Shown here in pieces: positions 8,255 through 17,793 of a DNA stretch of 64,000 bases. Source of the stretch: Sphingomonadales bacterium Ga0077531 (GTDB lineage: Bacteria > Pseudomonadota > Alphaproteobacteria > Sphingomonadales > Sphingomonadaceae); the NCBI GenBank assembly GCA_001464915.1, contig LNED01000022.1:62001-126000 (forward strand). The letters run 5' to 3'. The first letter of the stretch is position 1; each line of letters starts with the position of its first letter. Below the pieces are notes generated by a model. That model had not been told where the DNA came from. It searched no databases and saw only the letters and a list, made by a program, of their open reading frames with translations. A program made the position numbers and the translations under genes.

Positions 8255-9247
8255 ATGTCTACCAAGCAAATCGTTGCGCTCATGAACTCGCATGTCGAAG
8301 GCGATCAAGAACAGTTTCTCTCGATCGCCTTGCAAATCGCTGCGCAACAGGCACGGGCTGGCAATGAGACCGACGCCAACGCGCTGAAGCGGCTGGTGCA
8401 GAAAGCGCGCGAGCGCCAGGGCGGCGCGCTCTCGGGCCAGACGCCGATACCGTTGGCGCGCCCTCGTGGTGAACTACAGGGACTGGTCGAAAGCGCCTAT
8501 CCCAAGACCACGCTTGCCAACATGGTGCTGACCGACGCCATTCGTGCGCGCCTCGAACGCGTCGTGCGCGAGCAGGGCCAACGCGCTGTGCTTCGCGACC
8601 ATGGGCAGACCCCGGCGACGCATCTGCTGCTTGTCGGGCCGCCGGGAACTGGCAAGACGATGACTGCCGCCGCGCTCGCCGGCGAACTGCGTTTGCCGCT
8701 GTTCACAGTGAAGCTCGAATCCCTGTTTAGCCGCTTCTTCGGCGAGACCGCCGGAAAGCTGCGGCTCGTCTTCGATCAGATCGCCCAGACCCGCGGTATC
8801 TACTTACTCGACGAATTCGACGCGATTGGCTCTAGGCGCGGCGATCCGAACGATGTCGGGGAAATTCGTCGCGTCCTGAACTCGGTCTTGTCCTTCATGG
8901 AAGAGCCCAACAGCACCGACAGCGTCGTCATTGCGGCGACCAACCATGTCGAGATCCTCGACAAGGCGCTCGCTCGCCGCTTCGACGAGGTCGTCGAATA
9001 TCATGTACCCGATCACGAGGCGGCTCGCATTCTGCTGACGCGGCGACTGGGCAAGCTACGCCTGACGGCAAAGGCCTGGAGTTCGATCGCGAAGATGACC
9101 GATGGCCTTAGCCAGGGTGAACTCGTGCGCGCCGCAGATGCAGTGCTCAAGGACGCGATCTTGGAAAACGCCAAATCGATCGATGTTGCGCGGCTGCGCA
9201 CTGCGCTCGAAGACCGGCAATCTTTCCGCCGGCGCTTTCATTCGTAA
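8255..9247 (+). CDS. ietA: AAA ATPase of an IetAS-type defence pair
   Basis: 330 aa. An N-terminal helical region (1-120) precedes an AAA ATPase core: Walker A GPPGTGKT at 128-135, Walker B YLLDEFDA at 183-190, sensor-1 Asn in AATNH (230) and arginine fingers in LARRFDE (241-242). A small helical lid ends the protein. A stand-alone AAA ATPase followed by a subtilisin-like protease is the gene pair named IetAS in surveys of anti-phage systems. The ATPase presumably controls or feeds the protease. The family match is by architecture and gene order. The gap to the protease gene is 59 bp. Confidence 0.8.
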   Translation: MSTKQIVALMNSHVEGDQEQFLSIALQIAAQQARAGNETDANALKRLVQKARERQGGALSGQTPIPLARPRGELQGLVESAYPKTTLANMVLTDAIRARLERVVREQGQRAVLRDHGQTPATHLLLVGPPGTGKTMTAAALAGELRLPLFTVKLESLFSRFFGETAGKLRLVFDQIAQTRGIYLLDEFDAIGSRRGDPNDVGEIRRVLNSVLSFMEEPNSTDSVVIAATNHVEILDKALARRFDEVVEYHVPDHEAARILLTRRLGKLRLTAKAWSSIAKMTDGLSQGELVRAADAVLKDAILENAKSIDVARLRTALEDRQSFRRRFHS

Positions 9248-9306
9248 TGACATCCCGATCGCGTAAGTGAGGGTTTAATAGGAATCATAAGGTTAGGCGG
9301 GGAAAC

Positions 9307-11856
9307 ATGTCCGAAGGTGAGGCTGGCGCGGGACCGCTGCCACATATCCCCATCGCGCGCTGGAAAGACGATGCGCAATATGTCTATCCTAAGTCGAAGC
9401 GCGATCCTCGAGCGCGGCGCGCAGATTATCATGCGCATGCCGAAACGTTGTTGGCCCAACTCGCCGACGCGCTGGGCGCGCTTCCTGCAACCGAAGCCGA
9501 CCAGCGTATCACGGTTCCCGGGCGCAAGCGCGGTGTCCTGGTCGAACTGGAGACGATGCCGCCGACACCACAGGCCAAGGCCACCAAGATCCCGGCCGGC
9601 CTCGAATTCGCCGCCCAGCAGATCGCTTTGTTGCGCTCCGAGCGCGGTGATGAACGCACCGAGCGGGCGATCCTGTTCGTGCCAGATGACGCGCGTGCCT
9701 TCCTTCAGGCAAGGATCACCGCTTATGGTGAGGAAGATATTGGCAACCGCGAGCGCCCCGACGTCGACAAGTTCGAAGTCGTCGAAGCCTTCCATGAAGC
9801 CAGTGCGCGTGACCTAATCGCGGGCACGCCCGATCTTCAGTCGCCCGACACGCGCTGGTGGGAACTATGGCTGCGACGGCCCGATGCCGTGGTCAATGCG
9901 GTCGCAGCCGCCGCCCAGGCCGTGAACCTCGACGTCCATGCCGACCGCTTGGTGTTTCCCGATACGGTTGTGCTGTTTGTTCATGCCAGCGCCGCCGCAA
10001 TCCTCCAGCTCGCCGATCGGCTGCACGGCACGATCAGCGAAATCCGGGCCGCGGCGCCGATGGTCGAACCCTTGCTCGATATCGGTGAACATGGCCTTGG
10101 GCAGCACGCACTCGTCGAGGATTATCTCGCGCGCCTCACCCCGCCGCCCGAAGGTGCGCCGAGCATCTGCATCCTCGATTCTGGCGTTGCCGGCGCGCAC
10201 CCGCTGGTTGCACCGGCACTCGCCGGTGCTTGGGCGGTCAACGCCGCATGGGGACCGGATGATCATGCCGATCATGGCGGCCACGGCACCGGCATGGCCG
10301 GTCTCGTCGTCCATGGCGATATGGCCGGCCCGCTTTCCGATAGCCGCGCTGTCGCGCTCACCCATCACGTTGAATCGGTGAAATTCCTGCCACCCGCCGG
10401 CTTTCCCGCCACGGAGCCGCCGAAATACGGCATTGTCACTCAATCCGCGGTAGCGACCGTCGAGATCGAGCGTGCAGGAGTGCCACGCTGCTTCTGCATC
10501 GCATCGTCGACCGAAGATCTTGATCCGGACGCGCCATCGAGTTGGAGCGGCGCGATCGATCAGATCGCTTCGGGCGCGATGCCGGGCGACCGGCAAAACA
10601 ATGTCGCCGCCAAGGATCATCCCAAGCGGCTCGTGATGATCGCGACTGGCAATATGCAAGGTGGGCTCAAGGCCCATGTCGAACAGCATCATTCGCTCGA
10701 AGACCCGGCGCAAAGCTGGAACGCGCTCACCATCGGTGGCTATACGGCCAAGGTCGAGCTGTCCGCCGCGGACCCGGAGATGACCCCGCTGGCAGAGGTC
10801 AACCACAAAAGCCCGTTCAGCCGAGGGTCGCAGGTCCTTCCGCCCGACCTTACACCGATCAAGCCCGAAGTGCTTTTCGAGGCTGGCAATATGATGGTCG
10901 ACGGCGCTGACTATTGCGGCTGGCATCCGGCGGTATCGCTGGTGACCTCCGGCAAGGACCTCGCCACCAAGCCACTGGTGCCCTTCTGGGCGACGAGTGC
11001 GGCGACGGGGGTAGCCGGCAATTTCGTTGGCCAGCTGATGGCGGGGCTACCGGGCTACTGGCCCGAAACTTACCGCGCGCTTACGGTCCATTCCGCTGAC
11101 TGGCCGCAGCCAATCCGGTCCAAGCTTATTGGCCGGGGACGGTCGTGGAAGGGCATCACTAAGGGTGCCCGGCAGAGCCTGCTGCGCGAGGTCGGCTTCG
11201 GCGTTCCCAATCTGGAGCGAGCCATCGCTTCGACTAAAGATGACATCACACTAATCGCAGAGGCCGAGATTCAGCCCTATGCGCTGACTGACGATGGCCG
11301 CGCCGTGTTCAACGCTATCCATTTCTACGACCTTCCATGGCCCCGCGCGGCGCTGCAGGCGCTGGAGAATGCGCCCGTAACGATGAAGGTGACGCTGTCT
11401 TATTTCGTCGAGCCGAACCTGTCCGGCCGGGCAGGCACGCGGCCCGATACATACCGCTCTTTCGGCCTTCGCTTCGCACTCAAGAAGCGTACCGAGACCG
11501 CGCGCGATTTTCGTGCGAGGCTCAGCAAGACCGACGAGGCGGCGGAGAAGGTCGGCGCCGAGACGGACTATTGGCTGCTTGGCCCGCAGGCGATGCAGGC
11601 CGGTTCGCTCCACTGCGACCTGTGGCGTGGTCCTGCGGTCGACCTTGCCGCGCATGACGAAATCGCGATCCTGCCTGTCGGCGGCTGGTGGAAGTCGCAT
11701 CTCGGACAGAAGCGAGCCAATGATAAGGCGCGCTATGCGCTTGCCATCACGATCAGTGCGCCCGACCTGGATGTCGATCTCTATTCCGAGGTGACGGCAG
11801 AGATCGAAGCACGCATTGCCACCGAGGTCGTGGTGCCGGGCGTGCCCGGAACCTGA
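9307..11856 (+). CDS. ietS: Subtilisin-like (S8) serine protease of an IetAS-type defence pair
   Basis: 849 aa, with no signal peptide, so probably cytoplasmic. An N-terminal domain of ~280 residues precedes the S8 catalytic domain. The triad is visible as D291 (ICILDSGV), H326 (HGGHGTGMAGL) and S564 (ATSAAT). A C-terminal beta-rich domain of ~250 residues follows. Upstream is the AAA ATPase; this order and size match IetS of the IetAS anti-phage system. What the protease cuts is unknown. The triad appears intact, so the protein is probably active. Confidence 0.8.
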   Translation: MSEGEAGAGPLPHIPIARWKDDAQYVYPKSKRDPRARRADYHAHAETLLAQLADALGALPATEADQRITVPGRKRGVLVELETMPPTPQAKATKIPAGLEFAAQQIALLRSERGDERTERAILFVPDDARAFLQARITAYGEEDIGNRERPDVDKFEVVEAFHEASARDLIAGTPDLQSPDTRWWELWLRRPDAVVNAVAAAAQAVNLDVHADRLVFPDTVVLFVHASAAAILQLADRLHGTISEIRAAAPMVEPLLDIGEHGLGQHALVEDYLARLTPPPEGAPSICILDSGVAGAHPLVAPALAGAWAVNAAWGPDDHADHGGHGTGMAGLVVHGDMAGPLSDSRAVALTHHVESVKFLPPAGFPATEPPKYGIVTQSAVATVEIERAGVPRCFCIASSTEDLDPDAPSSWSGAIDQIASGAMPGDRQNNVAAKDHPKRLVMIATGNMQGGLKAHVEQHHSLEDPAQSWNALTIGGYTAKVELSAADPEMTPLAEVNHKSPFSRGSQVLPPDLTPIKPEVLFEAGNMMVDGADYCGWHPAVSLVTSGKDLATKPLVPFWATSAATGVAGNFVGQLMAGLPGYWPETYRALTVHSADWPQPIRSKLIGRGRSWKGITKGARQSLLREVGFGVPNLERAIASTKDDITLIAEAEIQPYALTDDGRAVFNAIHFYDLPWPRAALQALENAPVTMKVTLSYFVEPNLSGRAGTRPDTYRSFGLRFALKKRTETARDFRARLSKTDEAAEKVGAETDYWLLGPQAMQAGSLHCDLWRGPAVDLAAHDEIAILPVGGWWKSHLGQKRANDKARYALAITISAPDLDVDLYSEVTAEIEARIATEVVVPGVPGT

Positions 11857-12253
11857 GGGCGCATGCGAGCCATGGCCGCAAGCTTGATGAGATCCAAGTC
11901 GATGCGTCCGTTTTGATGGTTGTGGCGTTCTCGAACAAGCGGGGAAGATTGTCGCCCGGGTCGCTGAGCACACACCTCATGACATGCCGTTGGTGACAGC
12001 AGATCTCGTGATATTGATTTAGGGCAGCTCAAGGCCATTGATTTCTGAAAGTGGTCGTTCCTGAGTGTCAAACAAGGCGGCCTCGGCCTTGCAGCAGCAG
12101 CCGACCCAACTTACGCCGTTCTGCGGCGGCATCGGTAATGTCGGCTTCCACCAACGCCGGCCATTTCGAGCTCCTCACCTCGACGATCGCTACCGCCAAA
12201 ATTGCTACCAGCCGTGGTCGCCGAAGTGACATTCAGCCCCTAAGTGAGGATTC
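11857..12253. other. 397-bp gap without a convincing gene
   Basis: Short frames occur on both strands (for example 11781-12071 on the minus strand) but none has a ribosome binding site and a protein-like composition. The stretch may be a scar of insertion or decay between two defence modules. No repeats or terminator were evident. Confidence 0.35.
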
Positions 12254-13078
12254 ATGGCCGATCAATTCTCCCGCGACCGTTCCGCCAAGCTGGTCACATT
12301 TTACGAAGCCTATCGAACTGTGCTCGATGCAACGCCGGTCGGCGGCAAGTTTATGAGCTATCGCTGGTGGACGTTACCAAACCCGCTCAACGCGACGTGG
12401 ATGGCGTACAGTCAGATGCTTGACGAGTATGCGACCGAGCTGGCCAATATCATCAACGATCTCACAAATCATGTACACCGGCTACGCGCATGGGACGCCG
12501 TGCTGGCCGAGCTCAATGACGCCGACAAACATGAGCTGAGTCATGAGTTCATCGATACGCTTGGGACGGTTGCGCTTGGCCAGCCCTACGCGATCAAGTC
12601 ACGGTTCGCGTTCGCGGTCGGACACCTATGCCACCAGGCCAACCAAGCCGCGGATGGGCGGGATTGGAAAGATGAGTTTCCGGACAACAACCTCTACCTC
12701 AACGATATCGAACCCTTTGCGTCGCAGTGGAAGAAGTACCGAGCATTCAAACTGAAACTGGAGCCTTTGGCCGGCAAAAAGTTTAAACAAGCGTCGGACG
12801 ATTTCCGCAACGCCTACAACCATGGCTTTTCGTCGCGCTTCGTCGTGGGCATGACTGCGACGATCAAGCGCGAGGTGATCGGCGGTCGGGTGCGGTATTT
12901 ATTTGGCGGCACCGATCCGCTGACAACGACCGAGGTGGTCGATCTGCTCGCGATTGAATGCGAACATTGCTATCGCGCGTTCGAGGCGTTCCGTGCGCTG
13001 GTCGCGGAACAGATTGCCGCGATCGTAGCGGTCGAGGGCGGCGGTAAAGCGGTAAGCGGTGGGCGGGCAGCAGGCTAG
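12254..13078 (+). CDS. HEPN-motif protein, 274 aa
   Basis: The ATG at 12254 has GTGAGGA upstream and is chosen over an out-of-frame ORF from 12051. The protein is mainly alpha-helical. Near residue 185 it reads DDFRNAYNHGFSSRF, which holds the R-N-x3-H motif (R185 to H190) that marks HEPN ribonuclease domains; the Asn directly after the Arg is typical. Many HEPN proteins cut RNA in toxin-antitoxin or abortive-infection systems, though others are inactive. The C-terminal tail is Gly/Ala-rich. It is followed after 3 bp by a small gene that may be its partner. Function is inferred from a short motif. Confidence 0.55.
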   Translation: MADQFSRDRSAKLVTFYEAYRTVLDATPVGGKFMSYRWWTLPNPLNATWMAYSQMLDEYATELANIINDLTNHVHRLRAWDAVLAELNDADKHELSHEFIDTLGTVALGQPYAIKSRFAFAVGHLCHQANQAADGRDWKDEFPDNNLYLNDIEPFASQWKKYRAFKLKLEPLAGKKFKQASDDFRNAYNHGFSSRFVVGMTATIKREVIGGRVRYLFGGTDPLTTTEVVDLLAIECEHCYRAFEAFRALVAEQIAAIVAVEGGGKAVSGGRAAG

Positions 13079-13081
13079 ATA

Positions 13082-13537
13082 ATGATCCAGGATCTAACGC
13101 CACAGGAAGCGATAAAGCGGTTGGAGACGCATTTCGGCGGGCGTGAGGGCATGATGCTCCACCAACTGACGATGTTGTCTACTTCGGGGCAGCCCGCCGA
13201 CATTACCTTCTATCGCCGCAAGCCCATCCTTGATGTTCGAATCAGCACCAAACTCAGCGCAGCGCGGCTTTACGGTCTCGAGGGTCATATTCCCCGGCTC
13301 CTGCGACGTATCGAATTCTCGAACGGCATGGCCGCCAATATCAAGGACATCTGGACGATAAACCCGATGCCAGTTGGCGGCTTTACTCAAGAGGAACTGG
13401 ACGCGGTCGACATGTCGCAAGGTGATGAGCGGTCAGGGCCACATGGCGAGACGATCCGGAAAATGATCCGCAAATCCTACCACTGCAAGAGTAACAAGGA
13501 AACGGACTTCTACCTCCGCCGCTGGATCGCGTCCTGA
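13082..13537 (+). CDS. Hypothetical protein, 151 aa, paired with the HEPN-motif gene
   Basis: It begins 3 bp after the previous stop, so it is probably co-translated. The protein is soluble, mixed alpha/beta and basic at the C-terminus (GETIRKMIRKSYHCKSNKE). I do not recognise a family. The spacing suggests a two-gene unit in which this could be an antitoxin or cofactor. It ends 13 bp before the convergent STAND gene. Confidence 0.55.
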   Translation: MIQDLTPQEAIKRLETHFGGREGMMLHQLTMLSTSGQPADITFYRRKPILDVRISTKLSAARLYGLEGHIPRLLRRIEFSNGMAANIKDIWTINPMPVGGFTQEELDAVDMSQGDERSGPHGETIRKMIRKSYHCKSNKETDFYLRRWIAS

Positions 13538-13550
13538 CGGCGGCCCACAG

Positions 13551-16304
13551 CTATCTTTTTCCTAGTGGCCCGCTGAGCTGGGCAGGCATCTCCCACTGAG
13601 GAGGCGGCGGGTTCAGCTTCAGGAAGCCGATTAGAGCGCGCTGGTCTTGAAGTTCCCGCCGCCCCTTCTCATCGAGGCCGTCTTCATAGGGCGCGAGCCG
13701 CGCCATTTCCGCCTCGGCGTCCTCGATCTCACCGCAATAGGCGAGCACGACCGCGTATTGGCTTCGGACAGGAATGACCCGGCCGGCGAGCTTTAGGTCG
13801 ACGATCGTCGGCATCAGGTTGCGCTCGATCACGTCGCGGGCGCCGATATAGTCGTGGCGGCCGATGAAGTCGTCGACGAGATCCTGGCCGACGCGGACGA
13901 ACGACTCCAGCGACTGCGCCATGGTGTAGAATTTCATGGCGTGGATCGGGGCGAGGCCTGGGTGTTTGCCCATAGCCTTGACCGCCTTCGATTGCAGATC
14001 GAGCGCGTCGGCGAGATGCTTGAGATCGTCGGTGTGGCTCTCGCCCTCTTTCAGCAGAGGGTAGATGGCGTCGGGGTTCTTCGCCATGACATCGCCGATC
14101 GTCAGGCCCAACTGGTCGTAGTAGTCGGCGATGAGGTCGAGCGTGCCGACCGTGCATTCCTCCATCAGACCCAGCTCGAAGAGCGCGTGGGCGTAATTGT
14201 ATTTCGCCACGCGCAGGTGCTCGGGTGTCTGAGGCAGAACACGGGCGAGCTCGTCCATGATCTTCTGGACGGTCTTGGTGTCCTTGAGGCGCGCAGCGTA
14301 CACCATCCGCTTCATGCCAACGGCGAGCCGCTCGGTAAGGCCAAGCTTGCACTCGCGCACCAGCGCGTCCATTCGGTCGAGCCTGGCTTGGACTTCGGCG
14401 TCGTCGCCTTCCTTAAAATCGGCGAACACGAGCCCGTCCAACGCCCAGAACTGGTCTTCGGCTGAAACCGCTTCTGAGGTCGAGACCTGGACGAGGTAAT
14501 CCGCGATCTCGTGCATGTAGCCCATCTCGTGGAACAACTCGTCGGTCGCCATCTCCACGAGCGGCTTGATGTTGCCCAGCGCCACGAACATCCTGAGCAG
14601 CAGGAAGACGCGCTGCCGGTCGTTTTCCTTGACCAAGCTGGCCGTCAGGAGGTCGCGGATCGCCTCTTGTGTCTTCCGGAGGTGATCGGCTCCTGCGCCG
14701 TCAAGATAGCCACGCCCTAGCGGCCGCATCGCGTCATGGATCTTGAACCGGTCCACGCCAAAGACCTGGATCGCGCCACTCGAGCGCAAACGCCGGAATG
14801 CGCCCGCGGCCGCTGCAGCGTCGATATCGAAACTGCGGTTCAGGACCTCGCTCGCTTCGGCCTGTGTGAGAGGAACGTCGCTCAGGCTTAGCGCGGCGAC
14901 GGCGCGCCGCTCGGTCTCGCCCAGGACATCGAACACGTCGGCAAGGATCAGCTCCTGGGCCGTTTCAATGACATGAGTGCGCGCCTCCAGGGCGTCGCAT
15001 AGACCCATGACGCTGCCGCCATAGGATTGGCCCGCGATCTTGAGCGCGTTCTGGACATAGAGCGGAAGTCCGCCTGTTAGTTTGAGCAGTCGCTCATAAG
15101 TCTCGAAATTGCCGTGGCAGCCGAGCGACGCTCCTTCCGCTGCAGCGGTCTCATTTGACCAGCCGAGCAGCGGCTCGGCTTGAAGGCCGAGTGTCGCCTC
15201 GATCCGCGCGACCGCCGGGCCAGGCTGCGCCAGAAGTACGAAGTAAATGGTGTCGGAGGCGTTGATCAGCGCAACCAGATCGCCGGCCGGAACTCGATGC
15301 GCATTGTCCAGCACGACGGTAGCGGTAAGGCCGTCATCGGCAAGTTGGCGGCCGATCGCCAGCAGGATTTCGACACCGCTGGCGCCGGGCAAGAGGATTT
15401 CGCCCAGCTTGCCGCCCCGCGTGCCAAAGATGCGCGCCGCCAGCTCGCGAGCGACCGCGCTTGCCAAGGCGGGTCCGGCCACGTCGGCAACATCGTAATA
15501 GGCGAGCCGATCGGTCGTATGGAGCGCGGTCTGCGAGACCCAGGAGGTCTTTCCCGCGCCCGAGAAGCCGACCACAAGCCTGACGCGCCGGTCGGTGACA
15601 AGACCAGGCTCGCCCTCCTGCGGCCGGTAGCGCAGTGGCGGCGCGGGGAAGTCCTGCAGCTGGATGACCAGCTGCTCGAAGAGCGCCGGCAGATCGGCCG
15701 TGGCAAAGCTATGATCGGCATTGGGGCCGACTCCGCCGGAGGCGGCCATGATCCGGCCGGCAAGTTTCCACACCAGCGTCTCCGGCGCCAAGATCGCCAG
15801 CGGCAACGTCTCGGCCAGGATCCGGCACGCTTCGAAGGCGGCGGGGATCGACGGCGGCGGCGCTGGCAGGGCGCTATCGATCGGCGCCGAGCCGGGAACG
15901 ACCAACGCGACGTCGGCGGGCCAGCCTGCGGTCTCGATGCGACCGGCAAGGTCCGGTCCCGGCGCGCTGTTCGAGACGATGGCGAACCGGGACCCACCGC
16001 CGCGCCGGCCTTCGGCATGTTCGGTCCTGATCGCCTCAAAGCGTTTGAGCGCGCCTTCGATGTCGCTGAAAATCAGCGGCGCGGAGCGCATCTTGATCTG
16101 CGCGTAGATCCGTTCCTGCGGGCGGACGAGTTCGACATCCTCGTCATTCTCGACGACGACATGGGTCGCGCCGGCCTGCGCGGCATGGAACAGGCAGGCC
16201 GCCGCATAGAGGTGCTGGTAAAGGAAACCGCTATGCACGGCCTCGATCCGCGCCAGCTGGCGCAGGTCGAGGTTGAAGCTCTCCAAGGCCGCGGAATCGG
16301 TCAT
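13551..16304 (-). CDS. STAND-type NTPase with an N-terminal nuclease-like domain
   Basis: 917 aa. The N-terminus resembles DUF4297/Cap4-type PD-(D/E)xK endonucleases: GFLYQHLYAA (26-35), an acidic VVENDEDVEL (50-59, D56 a likely metal ligand) and YAQIKMR (67-73, Q69-x-K71). A P-loop NTPase follows, with Walker A GFSGAGKTS (246-254) and Walker B VVLDNAH (330-336). The C-terminal ~400 residues are helical, TPR-like repeats suited to sensing. Effector-STAND-sensor is the layout of AVAST-type and related anti-phage proteins, in which sensing drives oligomerisation and nuclease activation. It is the last gene of a three-gene operon and overlaps the upstream gene by 4 bp. I cannot assign it to a named Avs type. 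Confidence 0.7.
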   Translation of the reverse strand: MTDSAALESFNLDLRQLARIEAVHSGFLYQHLYAAACLFHAAQAGATHVVVENDEDVELVRPQERIYAQIKMRSAPLIFSDIEGALKRFEAIRTEHAEGRRGGGSRFAIVSNSAPGPDLAGRIETAGWPADVALVVPGSAPIDSALPAPPPSIPAAFEACRILAETLPLAILAPETLVWKLAGRIMAASGGVGPNADHSFATADLPALFEQLVIQLQDFPAPPLRYRPQEGEPGLVTDRRVRLVVGFSGAGKTSWVSQTALHTTDRLAYYDVADVAGPALASAVARELAARIFGTRGGKLGEILLPGASGVEILLAIGRQLADDGLTATVVLDNAHRVPAGDLVALINASDTIYFVLLAQPGPAVARIEATLGLQAEPLLGWSNETAAAEGASLGCHGNFETYERLLKLTGGLPLYVQNALKIAGQSYGGSVMGLCDALEARTHVIETAQELILADVFDVLGETERRAVAALSLSDVPLTQAEASEVLNRSFDIDAAAAAGAFRRLRSSGAIQVFGVDRFKIHDAMRPLGRGYLDGAGADHLRKTQEAIRDLLTASLVKENDRQRVFLLLRMFVALGNIKPLVEMATDELFHEMGYMHEIADYLVQVSTSEAVSAEDQFWALDGLVFADFKEGDDAEVQARLDRMDALVRECKLGLTERLAVGMKRMVYAARLKDTKTVQKIMDELARVLPQTPEHLRVAKYNYAHALFELGLMEECTVGTLDLIADYYDQLGLTIGDVMAKNPDAIYPLLKEGESHTDDLKHLADALDLQSKAVKAMGKHPGLAPIHAMKFYTMAQSLESFVRVGQDLVDDFIGRHDYIGARDVIERNLMPTIVDLKLAGRVIPVRSQYAVVLAYCGEIEDAEAEMARLAPYEDGLDEKGRRELQDQRALIGFLKLNPPPPQWEMPAQLSGPLGKR

Positions 16305-16930
16305 TGCGCGGCCGCCAGCGCCGGAGTGTTGGTCAGGGTGGGGTCCGAACCTTCGGCGATGCCGAGGCTTTCGACCTCGGCGAGATAGTGGCGGTAGACG
16401 AAGTTGATGAGGTCGCGCACGAGTTCGAGCAGTCCGCCAGTGGGCAGTCCCTCGAACGGATCGCCATGCGCCAGCGTGTTGCGACGCTGGGCCAGGCTCG
16501 GGCGAACCGCGCCTGTAAGGTGACCAATCGCCGATCCGCCGCAGCGCACGATCACGGGCAGGTCCGCGTCGGTAAGCCCCTCCACCTCAGCCATGTGCGC
16601 GAGGAGCGTGGCAAAACTGCGCTTTCGCTTGGCGATCAGGCCGCCGTACCGATCCATGAGCGCCAGTTCCAGGGCGATCAGCGCGGCTAGCTCACCCGCC
16701 TTAACCAGACTGAAATCGATCCAGCCCAGAAGATAGAGCGTCTGGGCACGCGCGAACTTCCCCTGCACGATTTCCGGGATCCGCGCGTCGATGGCGAGGT
16801 CGTCGATAAACTGGCGCCATTCGGCGGCATGCGCGAACTGGACAAGCCCCGCCGGATTACCGGGCACGGGCCAGACCAGTAGCAGCGGGTCGGCTCGGTC
16901 GGTCAGAAGGATGTGCGCCCGGTCGGTCAT
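16301..16930 (-). CDS. HEPN-like protein in the STAND operon
   Basis: 209 aa, largely helical. Residues 146-158 read LAQRRNTLAHGDP and hold the HEPN ribonuclease motif R-N-x3-H (R150, N151, H155). The rest has the helix-rich pattern of HEPN/DUF4145-like proteins, with no membrane segment. It overlaps the nuclease-STAND gene by 4 bp and starts 5 bp after the upstream gene, so the three are almost certainly one transcript. It could be a second, RNA-cutting effector or a regulator of the STAND protein. This is motif-based inference. Confidence 0.55.
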   Translation of the reverse strand: MTDRAHILLTDRADPLLLVWPVPGNPAGLVQFAHAAEWRQFIDDLAIDARIPEIVQGKFARAQTLYLLGWIDFSLVKAGELAALIALELALMDRYGGLIAKRKRSFATLLAHMAEVEGLTDADLPVIVRCGGSAIGHLTGAVRPSLAQRRNTLAHGDPFEGLPTGGLLELVRDLINFVYRHYLAEVESLGIAEGSDPTLTNTPALAAAQ

Positions 16931-16935
16931 GCGGA

Positions 16936-17490
16936 TTAAGCGTGCCGCAGCATCCGCTCGACGCGCACGCGCTGATAGCCATGGGCGTGGACATGGGTGC
17001 GCAGCTGCCGGATGTCGCCTATGCCGAACGCAACAGCCGCCTTCAGCGGGCTTGCGAAGGTCGCGTAATAGGACCAGCGGGCGTCGGTCGGCAAAGCCGG
17101 GTTCTGGCGGCGATCGGTCAGCGCCACGTCGCGCGGGTCGCTGGTGTTGCGAAAGGCGTGGAAGGTGATCCAGTCGGGCCGCCTGTAGCGAGCGGCTTTG
17201 TTGAACGGCACCGACTGGACCTTCACGTCGGTCTGGTCGAGCACCCAGTCGCGCTGCTCCAGGATCTGGCGGACCATATGGCCCACCATCTGCTTGACGC
17301 GGTCGGCGAGGATCTCCTCGCGAAACGCTTCGAGCAGCTGCTCCTCTATGCCCTCGACCGCCGGTTTACTGAGTTCGGAGGCTGTCTCCAGTCGCGCAAC
17401 GACCTCGGGCTGGGTCAGGAACTTCCAGATGCGCTGGCCCAGATCCGAGGCGTAGAGCGTGGCGAACTTCTCTGGGCTGTAGGCAAACAT
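16936..17490 (-). CDS. First gene of the HEPN-STAND operon, unknown function, 184 aa
   Basis: The start is set by a strong ribosome binding site (AAAGGAGGG) before the ATG at 17490; a longer in-frame ORF to 17676 lacks one. The protein has a helical N-terminal half (EEQLLEAFREEILADRVKQM) and a conserved-looking C-terminal half with several aromatics (RPDWITFHAFRN, then WSYYATFASPLKAAVAFG). No family recognised. A promoter-like sequence lies 24 bp upstream, so this gene heads the operon. Confidence 0.6.
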   Translation of the reverse strand: MFAYSPEKFATLYASDLGQRIWKFLTQPEVVARLETASELSKPAVEGIEEQLLEAFREEILADRVKQMVGHMVRQILEQRDWVLDQTDVKVQSVPFNKAARYRRPDWITFHAFRNTSDPRDVALTDRRQNPALPTDARWSYYATFASPLKAAVAFGIGDIRQLRTHVHAHGYQRVRVERMLRHA

Positions 17491-17513
17491 AAGCGTCCCT
17501 CCTTTACCGGGCA

Positions 17514-17541
17514 AATATGGCCGGTTACAGAGTCGTGTCAA
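17514..17541 (-). promoter_or_regulatory. Sigma-70-like promoter of the HEPN-STAND operon
   Basis: On the minus strand TTGACA (17541-17536) is followed after 16 bp by CATATT (17519-17514), 24 bp before the start codon. An inverted repeat GTGTC-AAC-GACAC (17535-17547) covers the -35 box and may be a repressor site. Positions 17548-17793 hold only weak short ORFs. Confidence 0.5.
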
Positions 17542-17793
17542 CGACACTTGCGACGGAATGGGCCCGCGAACGACTGGAGAGGTTCGGTTGGCTTCTGGCA
17601 CGGAATTGAATCGCGGATCGGAATGGCGCCGTTGGGAGCGCATATCCACGCACCCGGCACGGCGATGAACAGACACTTCACGTGGCCTACGGCTTGGGCT
17701 GACTATCTGGACGCGCTCGAGAAGGCGACGCCGGCGATCGAGGCCATTGCGGTCATTGATCGGCAGGGAAGCCGATGGCAGGTCTCAATCATC

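Noticed and set aside
11781..12071. 96-aa minus-strand frame in the gap after ietS
   Set aside because: No start signals, and its translation looks like antisense of the protease 3' end plus spacer.
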